Of a DNA stretch of 52,442 nt, positions 8,695-16,759 are shown in pieces (positions within the stretch are counted from its first letter, which is position 1; each line of letters starts with the position of its first letter). The translations under genes and the position numbers were made by a program. Source of the stretch: an uncultured Erysipelotrichaceae bacterium (GTDB lineage: Bacteria; Bacillota_I; Bacilli_A; Erysipelotrichales; Erysipelotrichaceae); contig CANSQL010000014.1 of the NCBI GenBank assembly GCA_947649125.1, positions 1-52,442 of the forward strand, in the 5' to 3' direction. The notes beneath the pieces were generated by a model. It was not told the DNA's origin. It saw nothing but the letters and a program-made list of their open reading frames with translations, and did not search any database.

Positions 8695-9315
8695 TTATGC
8701 TTCTTGCGGGTCCTCTACCGCGACTACTCGATATACGCCATCCATATTGATTACTTGAACGATCATATCCGTTTTCATGCCGTCAGCCGGCAGCTTACTG
8801 TCTGCGTATTTCAATACGAGTGAGACTTCATAGCCCTCATACGTCTGTTCATAATAAGTAAGCTCTACAGGCTCTACTGAACCGACCTCGTGCATAATTA
8901 CATTCGGCAGATCATCCTTACTGTATTGAGATACTACCGTCGCATAATTATTGTAGTAATGATAGATCGCATATTCCTTAAAATCCTTCACCTCGTCCTT
9001 CGGTAAAAAGGTCAAACCGCCGATATCCTCTTTTCCCGATTTTTGATAGAGTGAAAAGAATTCGTATGCGAAATTTACTGCGACAAGCTCGGCAACCTTG
9101 CTTTTATCCGCATTGCTGTTCAATGCCTTGCTTAATTCATTGAACACCTTGATCTGTTCTTGTGTCGCATTTTTCGGTGAATCATACACTGCGTTTTCCA
9201 CAAGACTTACCTCTGTTTTTTTATTCTCCTCTGCCTTGTCCTTGGAACAGCCGCTCATTACACATAATAAGCCGGCAAGAAGGCAAAGCACAGCGCTTCT
9301 TAAATATTTTTTCAT
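8695..9315 (-). CDS. Predicted lipoprotein of unknown function
   Basis: A 206-residue protein with a clear lipoprotein signal: MKKYLRS, a hydrophobic stretch, then VMSGC (lipobox cysteine about residue 22), followed by a charged linker. The rest is a small soluble domain with alternating helix and strand (residues about 45-206) that I cannot assign; the Leu/Tyr/Val pattern loosely resembles NTF2-like folds, which is weak inference. The start at 9315 was chosen over a longer frame beginning at 9429 because GGAGG lies six bases upstream, the lipoprotein signal begins there, and the longer form would overlap the AlaX gene. It lies 41 bp after alaX in the same direction. Confidence 0.8.
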   Translation of the reverse strand: MKKYLRSAVLCLLAGLLCVMSGCSKDKAEENKKTEVSLVENAVYDSPKNATQEQIKVFNELSKALNSNADKSKVAELVAVNFAYEFFSLYQKSGKEDIGGLTFLPKDEVKDFKEYAIYHYYNNYATVVSQYSKDDLPNVIMHEVGSVEPVELTYYEQTYEGYEVSLVLKYADSKLPADGMKTDMIVQVINMDGVYRVVAVEDPQEA

Positions 9316-9356
9316 AATCAACCTCCGTAAAAGCTTACTATTAGTATACCATATTT

Positions 9357-10523
9357 TTAAATTTTTTGTATCGCTTTTACGTAATCTGATAATGCTTTTG
9401 TATAAACACCGCCGCCCTGAGACAGCCACTCATTCCCTCCGCCGTTTAATTCAAAACGCTCCGCAAGCTCTTTGAATAATTCTTTACAATCACCGTCACT
9501 GTCCTTCGGTGCCGCAACCGCTACATGACATTTATCAAACAGCTTCGCCAACAGCACACACGCTCTATGATGCTCTAATGAGATGTATTGTGCCAACTGC
9601 ACAAGTGATTTTACATCAATATCATCAAATTCATAGGTTATCAGTTCACTTTCATTCTGCATCAGCTTTTCCGAAAACAAGGTAAAGTATTTTTGTTTCC
9701 ATAAAACAATATCACGACTCAATGCCTTTTGTTCATTCATCAGCTTATTGATGCCCGTATTGAGATACAAATGAGACAATGCCAATGTTTGACTTGCTTC
9801 ATTTAATACCTTATAGCGTCTGCTGACACTGTCTAAGAGCTGATCGCCGCAGATATATTTTACCTTATAGCCGCGTGAAGTTTTTTCATAACCGCTGATA
9901 TAAACCATCTGTAAATAACGAAGACTCGGTACGTGCATACAGCCGCATAAATTATAATCCAACGCACCGATACGCACGACTCTCAGTTCATCATGATTCA
10001 GCTTTTCAGCCGGCGCATGATTCGCAGCCTCACTTCTTGACGGATACTGAATGCTGACCTCTAAATCATCACGGATCAAGCCGTTACAGAGCACCATCAG
10101 CTCATTTGCCATTTTATCATTAAAGCTTTCTAAATTAAATTCAATTTCATTTTCATCATCACTGACATGGTGAGAAAGTGTTTCCACCTTATAAACATTG
10201 CACAGCAGTGCACTGATCAAATGCTGTGCCGTATGTATCTGACATTTACGAAAGCGTTCATGCAGATTAATGCTCATAAAGGCTACATCACCTACCTGCA
10301 TTTCAATATCCATTAAATGCCACTGCTTATTATCCTTCAGCTTGACATCGAGTACCTCACTGCCGTTGATAACACCGATATCTCCTGCCATTCCGCCCTG
10401 CTTTCTGAAAAAAACAGTTTCCTTGAACGCATACCAATAGTAATTCTGTTCCTGTTCTACATCGGTTACGGTTGTATTTAATTCGGTTAAAAAACAATTA
10501 TCTAATAATTTATTAATCATCAT
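9357..10523 (-). CDS. Alanyl-tRNA editing protein (AlaX type with DHHA1-like tail)
   Basis: A 388-residue trans-editing protein expected to hydrolyse Ser-tRNA(Ala) or Gly-tRNA(Ala) formed by mistake by alanyl-tRNA synthetase. The zinc site of the AlaRS editing domain is present: HTAQH (H97, H101) and CGCMH (C193, H197, the CxxxH motif). The N-terminal region with GGMAGDIG (residues 43-50) matches the beta-barrel loop GGQxxDxG, with Met in place of Gln. The C-terminal part (about 280-388) ends in GGGNEWLSQGGG, the Gly-rich loop of DHHA1 domains. The length is that of a long AlaX. It has no aminoacylation domain, so it is not AlaRS. It is first in the minus-strand group with the lipoprotein and divergent from the methyltransferase gene. 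Confidence 0.88.
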   Translation of the reverse strand: MMINKLLDNCFLTELNTTVTDVEQEQNYYWYAFKETVFFRKQGGMAGDIGVINGSEVLDVKLKDNKQWHLMDIEMQVGDVAFMSINLHERFRKCQIHTAQHLISALLCNVYKVETLSHHVSDDENEIEFNLESFNDKMANELMVLCNGLIRDDLEVSIQYPSRSEAANHAPAEKLNHDELRVVRIGALDYNLCGCMHVPSLRYLQMVYISGYEKTSRGYKVKYICGDQLLDSVSRRYKVLNEASQTLALSHLYLNTGINKLMNEQKALSRDIVLWKQKYFTLFSEKLMQNESELITYEFDDIDVKSLVQLAQYISLEHHRACVLLAKLFDKCHVAVAAPKDSDGDCKELFKELAERFELNGGGNEWLSQGGGVYTKALSDYVKAIQKI

Positions 10524-10610
10524 ATTCCTCCCAATCTATTCTTATTAATCATTGTATCACATTTTTCATTGTTTTTGTTGTAGAAGCAACGGTAAAAGTA
10601 TGTGAAATCA

Positions 10611-10619
10611 TGTTATAAT
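10611..10619 (+). promoter_or_regulatory. Extended -10 promoter of RlmI-like methyltransferase gene
   Basis: TGTTATAAT, a TGn-extended perfect -10 box, 57 bp before the start codon; no good -35 box. Confidence 0.55.
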
Positions 10620-10676
10620 ATAAGACGAAGCAAAAACAGATGAAATATTGATGAATCTATAAGATAGGAGCAATTT

Positions 10677-11552
10677 ATGAATCAAGTCGCAGAAAACTGG
10701 TTGGATTATGAATGTATCGATACCGGAAATAAAGAAAAATTGGAGCGTTGGGGCAATATTGTATTGCGCCGTCCCGATCCGCAGGTTTTATGGCCGATCG
10801 CTGATGAGGATGAAGCATGGAAAAAAGCACATGCGCGATATCATCGTTCAAAAAGCGGCGGCGGTCATTGGGAGTTTTTGAAAAAGCTGCCCGAGCACTG
10901 GACTGTCAACTATAAAGAGCTGTGCTTTAAGGTAGCGCCTACCGGCTTTAAGCATACCGGCTTATTTCCCGAACAGGCGGCAAACTGGGATTTTATGATG
11001 AAGCAGATTGAAAACGCCGATAAAGAAATCCGTGTTTTGAATTTATTTGCCTACAGCGGCGGGGCGACAATGGCCTGTGCCAAGGCAGGGGCCGCTGAGG
11101 TCGTACACGTTGATGCCAGTAAGGGCATGGTTGCGTGGGCCAAGGAAAATATGCAGCTGTCTAAGCTGACAGATCGTAAGATTCGCTTTATTGTCGATGA
11201 TGTGCTGAAGTTTGTTGCGCGGGAAAAAAGACGCGGCAGAACATATCACGCAATCATTATGGATCCGCCGAGCTACGGCCGCGGACCGAACGGTGAAATG
11301 TGGAAGATAGAGGAACAGCTCATACCGCTGATTCAAGCCTGCATGGATATCCTTGATGACGATCCGTTGTTTTTCCTTGTGAATTCTTATACGACAGGCT
11401 TTTCCTCGACTGTTTTATATAATATATTAAATCACCTGTTGCTTCATAAATATCCGAACGGAACAATTGAAGCAGGGGAAATGAATTTGCCGATTACGAA
11501 AACAAAGACACTGCTTCCTTGCGGTATCTATGGCAGATGGGTAAAAAAATAA
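10677..11552 (+). CDS. Class I SAM-dependent methyltransferase, RlmI/RlmK-like
   Basis: A 291-residue cytoplasmic methyltransferase. The SAM-binding motif I is VLNLFAYSGGATMACAKAGA (residues about 121-140). The acidic motif is VVHVDAS, and the catalytic-region motif IV is DPPSYGRG (about 197-204), as in the 23S rRNA C1962 methyltransferase RlmI and in RlmK. It lacks the N-terminal PUA domain and the second catalytic cysteine context of full RlmI, so the rRNA substrate is only likely. The start is supported by AGGAG six bases upstream and an extended -10 promoter. It is a single-gene unit converging on mgtE across a shared terminator. Confidence 0.82.
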   Translation: MNQVAENWLDYECIDTGNKEKLERWGNIVLRRPDPQVLWPIADEDEAWKKAHARYHRSKSGGGHWEFLKKLPEHWTVNYKELCFKVAPTGFKHTGLFPEQAANWDFMMKQIENADKEIRVLNLFAYSGGATMACAKAGAAEVVHVDASKGMVAWAKENMQLSKLTDRKIRFIVDDVLKFVAREKRRGRTYHAIIMDPPSYGRGPNGEMWKIEEQLIPLIQACMDILDDDPLFFLVNSYTTGFSSTVLYNILNHLLLHKYPNGTIEAGEMNLPITKTKTLLPCGIYGRWVKK

Positions 11553-11608
11553 GGCTTTGACGTAAGTGAAATTCTTAAGGAATGACACATACGCGAAAGC
11601 CTTTTTTG
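11551..11608. terminator. Long bidirectional terminator hairpin
   Basis: Outer stem AAGGCTTT/AAAGCCTT continues through CGTA/TACG, GTG/CAC and ATTC/GAAT pairings to a short loop. T-runs lie on both sides, between the convergent methyltransferase and mgtE genes; it overlaps the methyltransferase stop codon. Confidence 0.75.
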
Positions 11609-11613
11609 TTCGC

Positions 11614-12969
11614 TTACAATACAAAATGAACGGTGAGCTGAAAATAAACCATCAAGCTCATTGCGTCAACTAAGGTCGTAATCAGGGGTCCTGCCATCAC
11701 AGCCGGATCCAAATGCAGCTTTTCCGCCACTACGGGAAGCGTACAGCCGACCATTTTAGCCAAAGCGACGGTGATAAAAACCGTTGCGCTGACAACAAGT
11801 GAAATCGTAATATCGGTTTCGCCCATGAAAAGTAAAATTCTCAGGAAATTCACGATTCCCATGATCGTACCGCAGATTGCCGCGATTCTGATTTCCTTCC
11901 ACCAGATTTTCAGCATATCCTTTGCCGATAATTCACCGGTCGCCAAAGCGCGAATCACCATCGTACTGGCCTGATTTCCGGCATTTCCGGCAGCGTCCAT
12001 CAGCATCGGGATAAAAATCGACAGCGTGACATTCGCAGCCAAGACTTCTTCATAGCCTGACATGATATATCCGGTAAAGGTCGCCGATATCATCAGTATC
12101 AAAAGCCAAACGATTCGCGACTTTGCCATTTCCAACACACCTGACTCCAAATAGGTCTTATCAATCGGCGCAATCGCATTCATTTTATGAATATCCTCGG
12201 TTGCCTCCTCATGAATGACATCGATAATATCATCAACGGTAACAATACCGACCAAACAGGAATCATTATTCACGACCGGTATTACCGTCAAGTCATATTT
12301 TTCAAACAGCTTTGCGACATCCTCTTGATCATCATCTGTTTTCACCATGACAAGATCGCTGTCCATCAGCTCACTGATTTCCTCATTCAACGAGGAAAGC
12401 ACAATATTTCGCATTGTGATCACACCGCGCAATACCTTACGATTATCCGTAATATAACAGTAATTGATCGTTTCGGCTTCTTTTCCCTGTTCACGAATCT
12501 TCATCAATGCATCTGCGACAGTATCCTTTTCCTTTAACACCACATAGTTGGTGGACATAATCGAGCCGGCACTGTTTTCCTCATAGCTCAACAATCGATT
12601 CAGCTCTACTCGCTGCTTGGGACTTGCGCTCTGCAGCACATGCTTCACGATATTCGCCGGCAGATCCTCAATAAACTCTAAAATATCATCATCGTACAGC
12701 GCATCCAGCATTTCCTGAATCTGCGGTCCGGTAAACAGCTGTATCAGGGTTTCCTGTTTATCATGCGGTAAATACGCAAATATTTCTGAGGTTTGATCCT
12801 TTTTTAAGGTCTTAAAAAGAAATAAAGCCTCTTGCGGCTCTAATTCACCGACCAATTCACTCATATCTACCACATTATGGTCTTCGAATATTTCTCTGAG
12901 CTTGGTAATCTGTTTTGCTTCAATCAGCTGTTTTAAATCAACTGCTTGTATATTTTCTGTTATTTCCAT
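11614..12969 (-). CDS. mgtE: Magnesium transporter/channel MgtE
   Basis: A 451-residue Mg2+ channel with the standard order: MgtE N-domain (residues about 30-130; helical, with the EPQEALFLFKTL and LPHDKQ repeats), two CBS domains (about 135-255, NYCYITDNRKVLRGVITM and YDLTVIPVVNNDSCLVGIVT), then five membrane helices (about 285-451). The selectivity region PMLMDAAGNAGNQAS matches the conserved P-x-x-x-x-x-G-G/A-N-x-G-x-Q-S/A pore motif. In known MgtE, cytoplasmic Mg2+ bound between the N and CBS domains closes the channel. The length is normal for the family. No M-box riboswitch fits: only about 80 bp separate the start from the ddl terminator. Confidence 0.93.
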   Translation of the reverse strand: MEITENIQAVDLKQLIEAKQITKLREIFEDHNVVDMSELVGELEPQEALFLFKTLKKDQTSEIFAYLPHDKQETLIQLFTGPQIQEMLDALYDDDILEFIEDLPANIVKHVLQSASPKQRVELNRLLSYEENSAGSIMSTNYVVLKEKDTVADALMKIREQGKEAETINYCYITDNRKVLRGVITMRNIVLSSLNEEISELMDSDLVMVKTDDDQEDVAKLFEKYDLTVIPVVNNDSCLVGIVTVDDIIDVIHEEATEDIHKMNAIAPIDKTYLESGVLEMAKSRIVWLLILMISATFTGYIMSGYEEVLAANVTLSIFIPMLMDAAGNAGNQASTMVIRALATGELSAKDMLKIWWKEIRIAAICGTIMGIVNFLRILLFMGETDITISLVVSATVFITVALAKMVGCTLPVVAEKLHLDPAVMAGPLITTLVDAMSLMVYFQLTVHFVL

Positions 12970-13050
12970 AAGCTCACATCCTATCTTATATATTTTACTA
13001 TTTTTTTAATGAAATTAACAGAAAAAGTATCATTTTTATTCATTAATCAA

Positions 13051-13079
13051 TAAAAAAGCTCTTGAATTCAATCAAGAGT
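13051..13079 (-). terminator. Terminator after ddl
   Basis: A 7-bp stem CTCTTGA/TCAAGAG followed on the minus strand by a run of six T, 35 bp past the ddl stop. Confidence 0.8.
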
Positions 13080-13113
13080 CTTAATGAAACAAGCTGTTAT
13101 TTCCTAGGTAATA

Positions 13114-14262
13114 TTACTTCATCAGTTTACTTCCCGATGAAAACTGTGACAGCACGTTTGTCGCATAAGAGAAAATCATTTGTGATTGCTTACGCTGACG
13201 TTTTAACGTAAGCTGAATATATTCATCTAACAGCTGTGAAAAGGCAATGCCCTTCGGTTCAAATAAATAAAAGGATAAAGAACCGGGAATCGTATTGATT
13301 TCATTGATATAGACCTTTTCTGTTGTCGTATCCATCAGAAAGTCAATTCGGGCAATGCCGAAGCCTCGTAACGCATGGAAGGCCTGCAGTGCCAAATCCT
13401 CTATTTCGCGCTGTAAGGCTTCGGACAGCTCAGCCGGAATCAAGCGCTTGGTCGAAACGATTCCTTTGCTTTTGCCGTTGCCCTCGTATTTATCCTTATA
13501 GGATAGAATTTCATCGCCCTTCAACACTTCCTCAATACAGCTTGTTTTTGCGCTTTCCTCATCACCGAATACCGCACAGTTAAATTCACGCATTTCACTT
13601 AAAGCATGCTCAATAACGACATGCGTATCATATTGAAAGGCATCATCGAGCGCCGCTTGAAGCTCGTCCGTATTCTTTGCGATATGAATACCGATACTGG
13701 ACCCGAGTGTTGCCGGCTTGATAATCACAGGCCAACCGATTTTTTCACAACGACTGCTCAGCTCTGAATCCGTATACTGATGTTTTTCAAGTGAAAACCA
13801 TTCTACGATCGGTTGTTCTTTGGCCGCAAGGATCTGCTTCATCAGCTCCTTATCCTGCCCGAGCACTGCACCACCGAGCTCACAGGCACAAAACGGAATT
13901 CCCAACATGCGAAGATAGCCCTGCAGCGTTCCGTCCTCACCATACGTACCATGCATGATCGGCAGAATCAAATCAATGCTGATATCCTTTTGAAACAGTG
14001 AGGTACTCTTTAATACGACCTTGTTGCCTTTTTTATAAAGAGCTGTCGGTGATAGCTTTTCACATAGCTTATCTAAATCACGAAAGCTTTTTAAATCACT
14101 TAAAATCGGACTGTGATACAGCTGATGATCCTTTCCGATATAAATAGGTATGATATCATAGCGAGTACGATCTAAATGATTCATCGCCTGAATTGCCGAT
14201 AAGATACTGATTTCATGCTCCACCGAAGCTCCGCCGAATAATACGCCAAGCTGTAATTTCAT
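13114..14262 (-). CDS. ddl: D-alanine--D-alanine ligase
   Basis: A 382-residue ATP-grasp ligase that joins two D-Ala for the peptidoglycan stem. The N-terminal domain starts LGVLFGGASVEHEISILSA (the GGxSxEHxxS loop). The ATP-grasp core has PVIIKPATLGSSIGI. The omega loop carries SYKDKYEG with the tyrosine typical of D-Ala-D-Ala specificity, rather than the histidine of VanA-type D-lactate ligases. The Mg2+/ATP site is ARIDFLMD ... VYINEINTIPGSL. A variable tail of about 30 residues follows the fold (KRQRKQSQMIF onward). It is the last gene of the hydrolase-murF-ddl operon, 46 bp after the MurF-like gene, so the two final precursor steps are co-expressed. Vancomycin-type specificity is not suggested. 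Confidence 0.93.
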   Translation of the reverse strand: MKLQLGVLFGGASVEHEISILSAIQAMNHLDRTRYDIIPIYIGKDHQLYHSPILSDLKSFRDLDKLCEKLSPTALYKKGNKVVLKSTSLFQKDISIDLILPIMHGTYGEDGTLQGYLRMLGIPFCACELGGAVLGQDKELMKQILAAKEQPIVEWFSLEKHQYTDSELSSRCEKIGWPVIIKPATLGSSIGIHIAKNTDELQAALDDAFQYDTHVVIEHALSEMREFNCAVFGDEESAKTSCIEEVLKGDEILSYKDKYEGNGKSKGIVSTKRLIPAELSEALQREIEDLALQAFHALRGFGIARIDFLMDTTTEKVYINEINTIPGSLSFYLFEPKGIAFSQLLDEYIQLTLKRQRKQSQMIFSYATNVLSQFSSGSKLMK

Positions 14263-14308
14263 TCATCCACCGCCTTCACACATAGTCTATGCGTTTCACC
14301 TAAATCGG

Positions 14309-15883
14309 TTAATGATTAAAGGCATCAGGCAAATCATTTTCAATCAAGGCACAGTCTCCTTCACTTACCATTTGTTGAAGCAGGGTCAGTGCTTCCTTTG
14401 TCGTATCGCAAATATGAATTTGATCTAACGGGTAGTTTTCATTACACAGTGTATCATAAATATCACTTGTTTGTTTCTTACCGATCAAGAAAATTTCATC
14501 TGCACAGCGCAGCATTTTCTTCGCATAGGCAATATGTGCTTCCTTTGTTTTTTCACCGAGGTCTAAAAAGCCCGGAGTCAGTAAAAAGCGCTTATTCGGC
14601 ATTGAGGCCAATACGTCTAAGGCATATCCGGCTCCTTGCGGATTGGAATTATACGCATCATCCAACAATGTATAGCTACCCATATTACGAGCCTGTAAGC
14701 GATGCTCCACATAACGCAATCGTTTGACTGCCGCCTTGATTTGTTCCGGCTTGATTTTCATCGACAGTGCCACGGAAACAGCGGCTAAAATATTCAATAC
14801 ATTATGCTCCCCGAGCAATACGGTTTCTAACATAATTTCTCCGCCGGGATACAAAAGCGTAAAGCTTGTTCCCTTCGGACTGTATTTGATATGGGCAGCT
14901 CTTACATCGGCATCCTCATAATGAATCCCGTACGTGATCCGCTTCACAAAATGACTGATCGGATAGGAGCGAATATAGGCATTATCGTAGTTTAAAACAG
15001 CAGTTCCGTGAAACGGCAAGCGCTCTATCAATCGCATTTTTTCATTGAGAATATTCTCCTGTGTATGAAAGGTTGATAAATGCTGAGGCCCTACTGCCGT
15101 GATGACCGCAATCGAAGGCTTGATAAAGCATGCCAAGTGATCAATTTCACCGACATGATCCGCACCCATTTCCGCAATCATCACTTGATGAAGTGAAGTG
15201 AGCTGAGTTCTTATCGATATCGTCAAGCCCATCAAATTATTATAGGAATGCGGTGTCATATACGTGTAATATTCCTCGGAAAGCAATGTATGCAGAATAT
15301 GCTTCACACTTGTTTTCCCATAGCTTCCGGTAATTCCGATTTTAATCAAATCATCACGCTGTGCTAAAATCTGTTCGGCATCCTTAACATAGCTGTTTTT
15401 GAGCCACTGTTCCAACGGCTCACAGATCAATGCCGAAGCTGATAAAATCATCCACGGCATAAAATAGTAAAACGGCATCGTTAAAATAAATACGGAATCA
15501 TTCACAAACAGATAGATGAGATACAAAAGACTGATGCAGAGAAGCGTGTGAATGATAAACAAGCGCTTTGCCCGATGGGTAAACACAAGCTTTTTGATAT
15601 AGACCTTTTTTTGATCAGCCTTAAAATATAAATACGCATAAACACCGATACACAAATACCACAAATATAAATACAGAGGATGTGTAACAAAGCACATTGT
15701 CCACAGCGGAAGCAATGACAATAAGCGCTTATAAAAGGCTTTGTGATCATTATGAACAGCTTCCTTCAGCCATGTGTGATAGCGTTCGCGCTGATAACGA
15801 TTTTGTTGAAGCATATGAATGGATTCCTTGATCGGTACATATAAAAAAGCCGCATGAAGGACATAAAATAAAATCAAGTTCAT
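14309..15883 (-). CDS. MurF-like Mur ligase with N-terminal membrane domain
   Basis: A 524-residue protein. The C-terminal two thirds are a Mur ligase: P-loop GITGSYGKTS (about 183-192), HSYNNLMGLTISI, AEMGADHVGEID, ITAVGPQHLSTF, and the MurF signature DDAYNSNPQGAGYAL. It would attach D-Ala-D-Ala to the UDP-MurNAc-tripeptide. Unlike classical MurF (about 450 residues), the first 165 residues hold about five hydrophobic segments (near 2-18, 57-71, 72-87, 106-126, 131-153) instead of the usual UMP-binding N-domain, so the enzyme is probably membrane-anchored. It overlaps the hydrolase stop by four bases (ATGA) and precedes ddl. Position and motifs favour MurF; a different substrate is possible because the canonical recognition domain is missing. 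Confidence 0.8.
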   Translation of the reverse strand: MNLILFYVLHAAFLYVPIKESIHMLQQNRYQRERYHTWLKEAVHNDHKAFYKRLLSLLPLWTMCFVTHPLYLYLWYLCIGVYAYLYFKADQKKVYIKKLVFTHRAKRLFIIHTLLCISLLYLIYLFVNDSVFILTMPFYYFMPWMILSASALICEPLEQWLKNSYVKDAEQILAQRDDLIKIGITGSYGKTSVKHILHTLLSEEYYTYMTPHSYNNLMGLTISIRTQLTSLHQVMIAEMGADHVGEIDHLACFIKPSIAVITAVGPQHLSTFHTQENILNEKMRLIERLPFHGTAVLNYDNAYIRSYPISHFVKRITYGIHYEDADVRAAHIKYSPKGTSFTLLYPGGEIMLETVLLGEHNVLNILAAVSVALSMKIKPEQIKAAVKRLRYVEHRLQARNMGSYTLLDDAYNSNPQGAGYALDVLASMPNKRFLLTPGFLDLGEKTKEAHIAYAKKMLRCADEIFLIGKKQTSDIYDTLCNENYPLDQIHICDTTKEALTLLQQMVSEGDCALIENDLPDAFNH

Positions 15884-16596
15884 AAGAAATACTCCAAGAT
15901 GGCGATAAAACGCTGCGGCTGATGAAAATACGCAAAGTGGTCGTCATCATCTAATACGATCAATGTCGCATGCGGCATCAGCTTTTCCATGACTTCTCCC
16001 ATCCACAGCGGTGTTGCCTCATCCTTTTCTCCCCATACAAGCAATGCTTCATTCGTTATCTGCGCTAACAGCGGTCGTAAATCACGCTCTACGCTTTGAA
16101 TCAAAACGCCCTTCATAATATCTGTTGCGGATTTATAATCCGGACTTCCCATATCGGGTGCCAATGACAAGCGCTTCAACAGCTTATACGTATATACACG
16201 TGCATAGTATTTCAATGTTTTCGCTTTTTTAATACCGGCTGCCCCCGTCAAGACAAGCTTTTTGGCCGGATATCGGTGGGCAAACAACAACGCGATGCGT
16301 GCGCCGAAGGAATGCGCAACAAGATTGGGAGATGAAAGCTTCAGCGCTTTTACGCATTCATGAATACATGCGGCATATTCATCAAGACTCCAAACGGTTT
16401 TAGGCTCATCACTTTCACCGAAGCCCGGTAAATCTAAATTCAGCACTTGAAAGCGCTGTTTGAAATGATCGGCGATAAATTTCATCATAATCATATTCTG
16501 ACCCCAGCCATGCAACAACACTAAAGGCTCCCCTTTTCCTTCCAATGTATAATGAATCCGATGCTGTTTACCCGAAATCGTTATCGCAACATCCAT
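15880..16596 (-). CDS. Alpha/beta hydrolase
   Basis: A 238-residue alpha/beta-fold hydrolase. It has the oxyanion-side motif LLHGWGQN, the nucleophile elbow AHSFGARIAL (serine in S-x-G form, with Ala replacing the first Gly), the acid WGEKDEATP and the histidine DDDDHFAYFHQP. A cap region lies about residues 125-180. Substrate is unknown; esterase or lipase-like activity on a small ester is the default. The start at 16596 was chosen because GGAGGG lies seven bases upstream, whereas the longer frame to 16632 has no site. It is the first gene of the operon with murF and ddl (4-bp overlap), which hints at a wall- or membrane-precursor role, but this is inference. Confidence 0.85.
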   Translation of the reverse strand: MDVAITISGKQHRIHYTLEGKGEPLVLLHGWGQNMIMMKFIADHFKQRFQVLNLDLPGFGESDEPKTVWSLDEYAACIHECVKALKLSSPNLVAHSFGARIALLFAHRYPAKKLVLTGAAGIKKAKTLKYYARVYTYKLLKRLSLAPDMGSPDYKSATDIMKGVLIQSVERDLRPLLAQITNEALLVWGEKDEATPLWMGEVMEKLMPHATLIVLDDDDHFAYFHQPQRFIAILEYFL

Positions 16597-16673
16597 GAAA
16601 TCCCTCCGTTCCCTTCCTTCTATAATATTCAACGAAGGGATGTGCTATGTCTTTTTCATTTATCTAGAATTAT

Positions 16674-16737
16674 AAAAAAAGACAGGCTTTCGATACATGC
16701 CGAATCATAAGATACAGTATGTCATCCTTCACCTGTC
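16674..16737 (-). terminator. Terminator after histidine kinase gene
   Basis: GACAGG/CCTGTC stem enclosing a long loop, followed on the minus strand by seven T; it lies just past the kinase stop and before the hydrolase promoter region. Confidence 0.75.
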
Positions 16738-16759
16738 AAATTCTTATTTAAATGTGTGT

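Noticed and set aside
12970-13113. M-box riboswitch before mgtE
   Set aside because: Only about 80 bp are free between the ddl terminator and the mgtE start, too short for an M-box of about 170 nt.
13114-14262. VanA-like D-Ala-D-Lac ligase (vancomycin resistance)
   Set aside because: The omega loop has the tyrosine pattern of D-Ala-D-Ala ligases, and no vanH or vanX is nearby.
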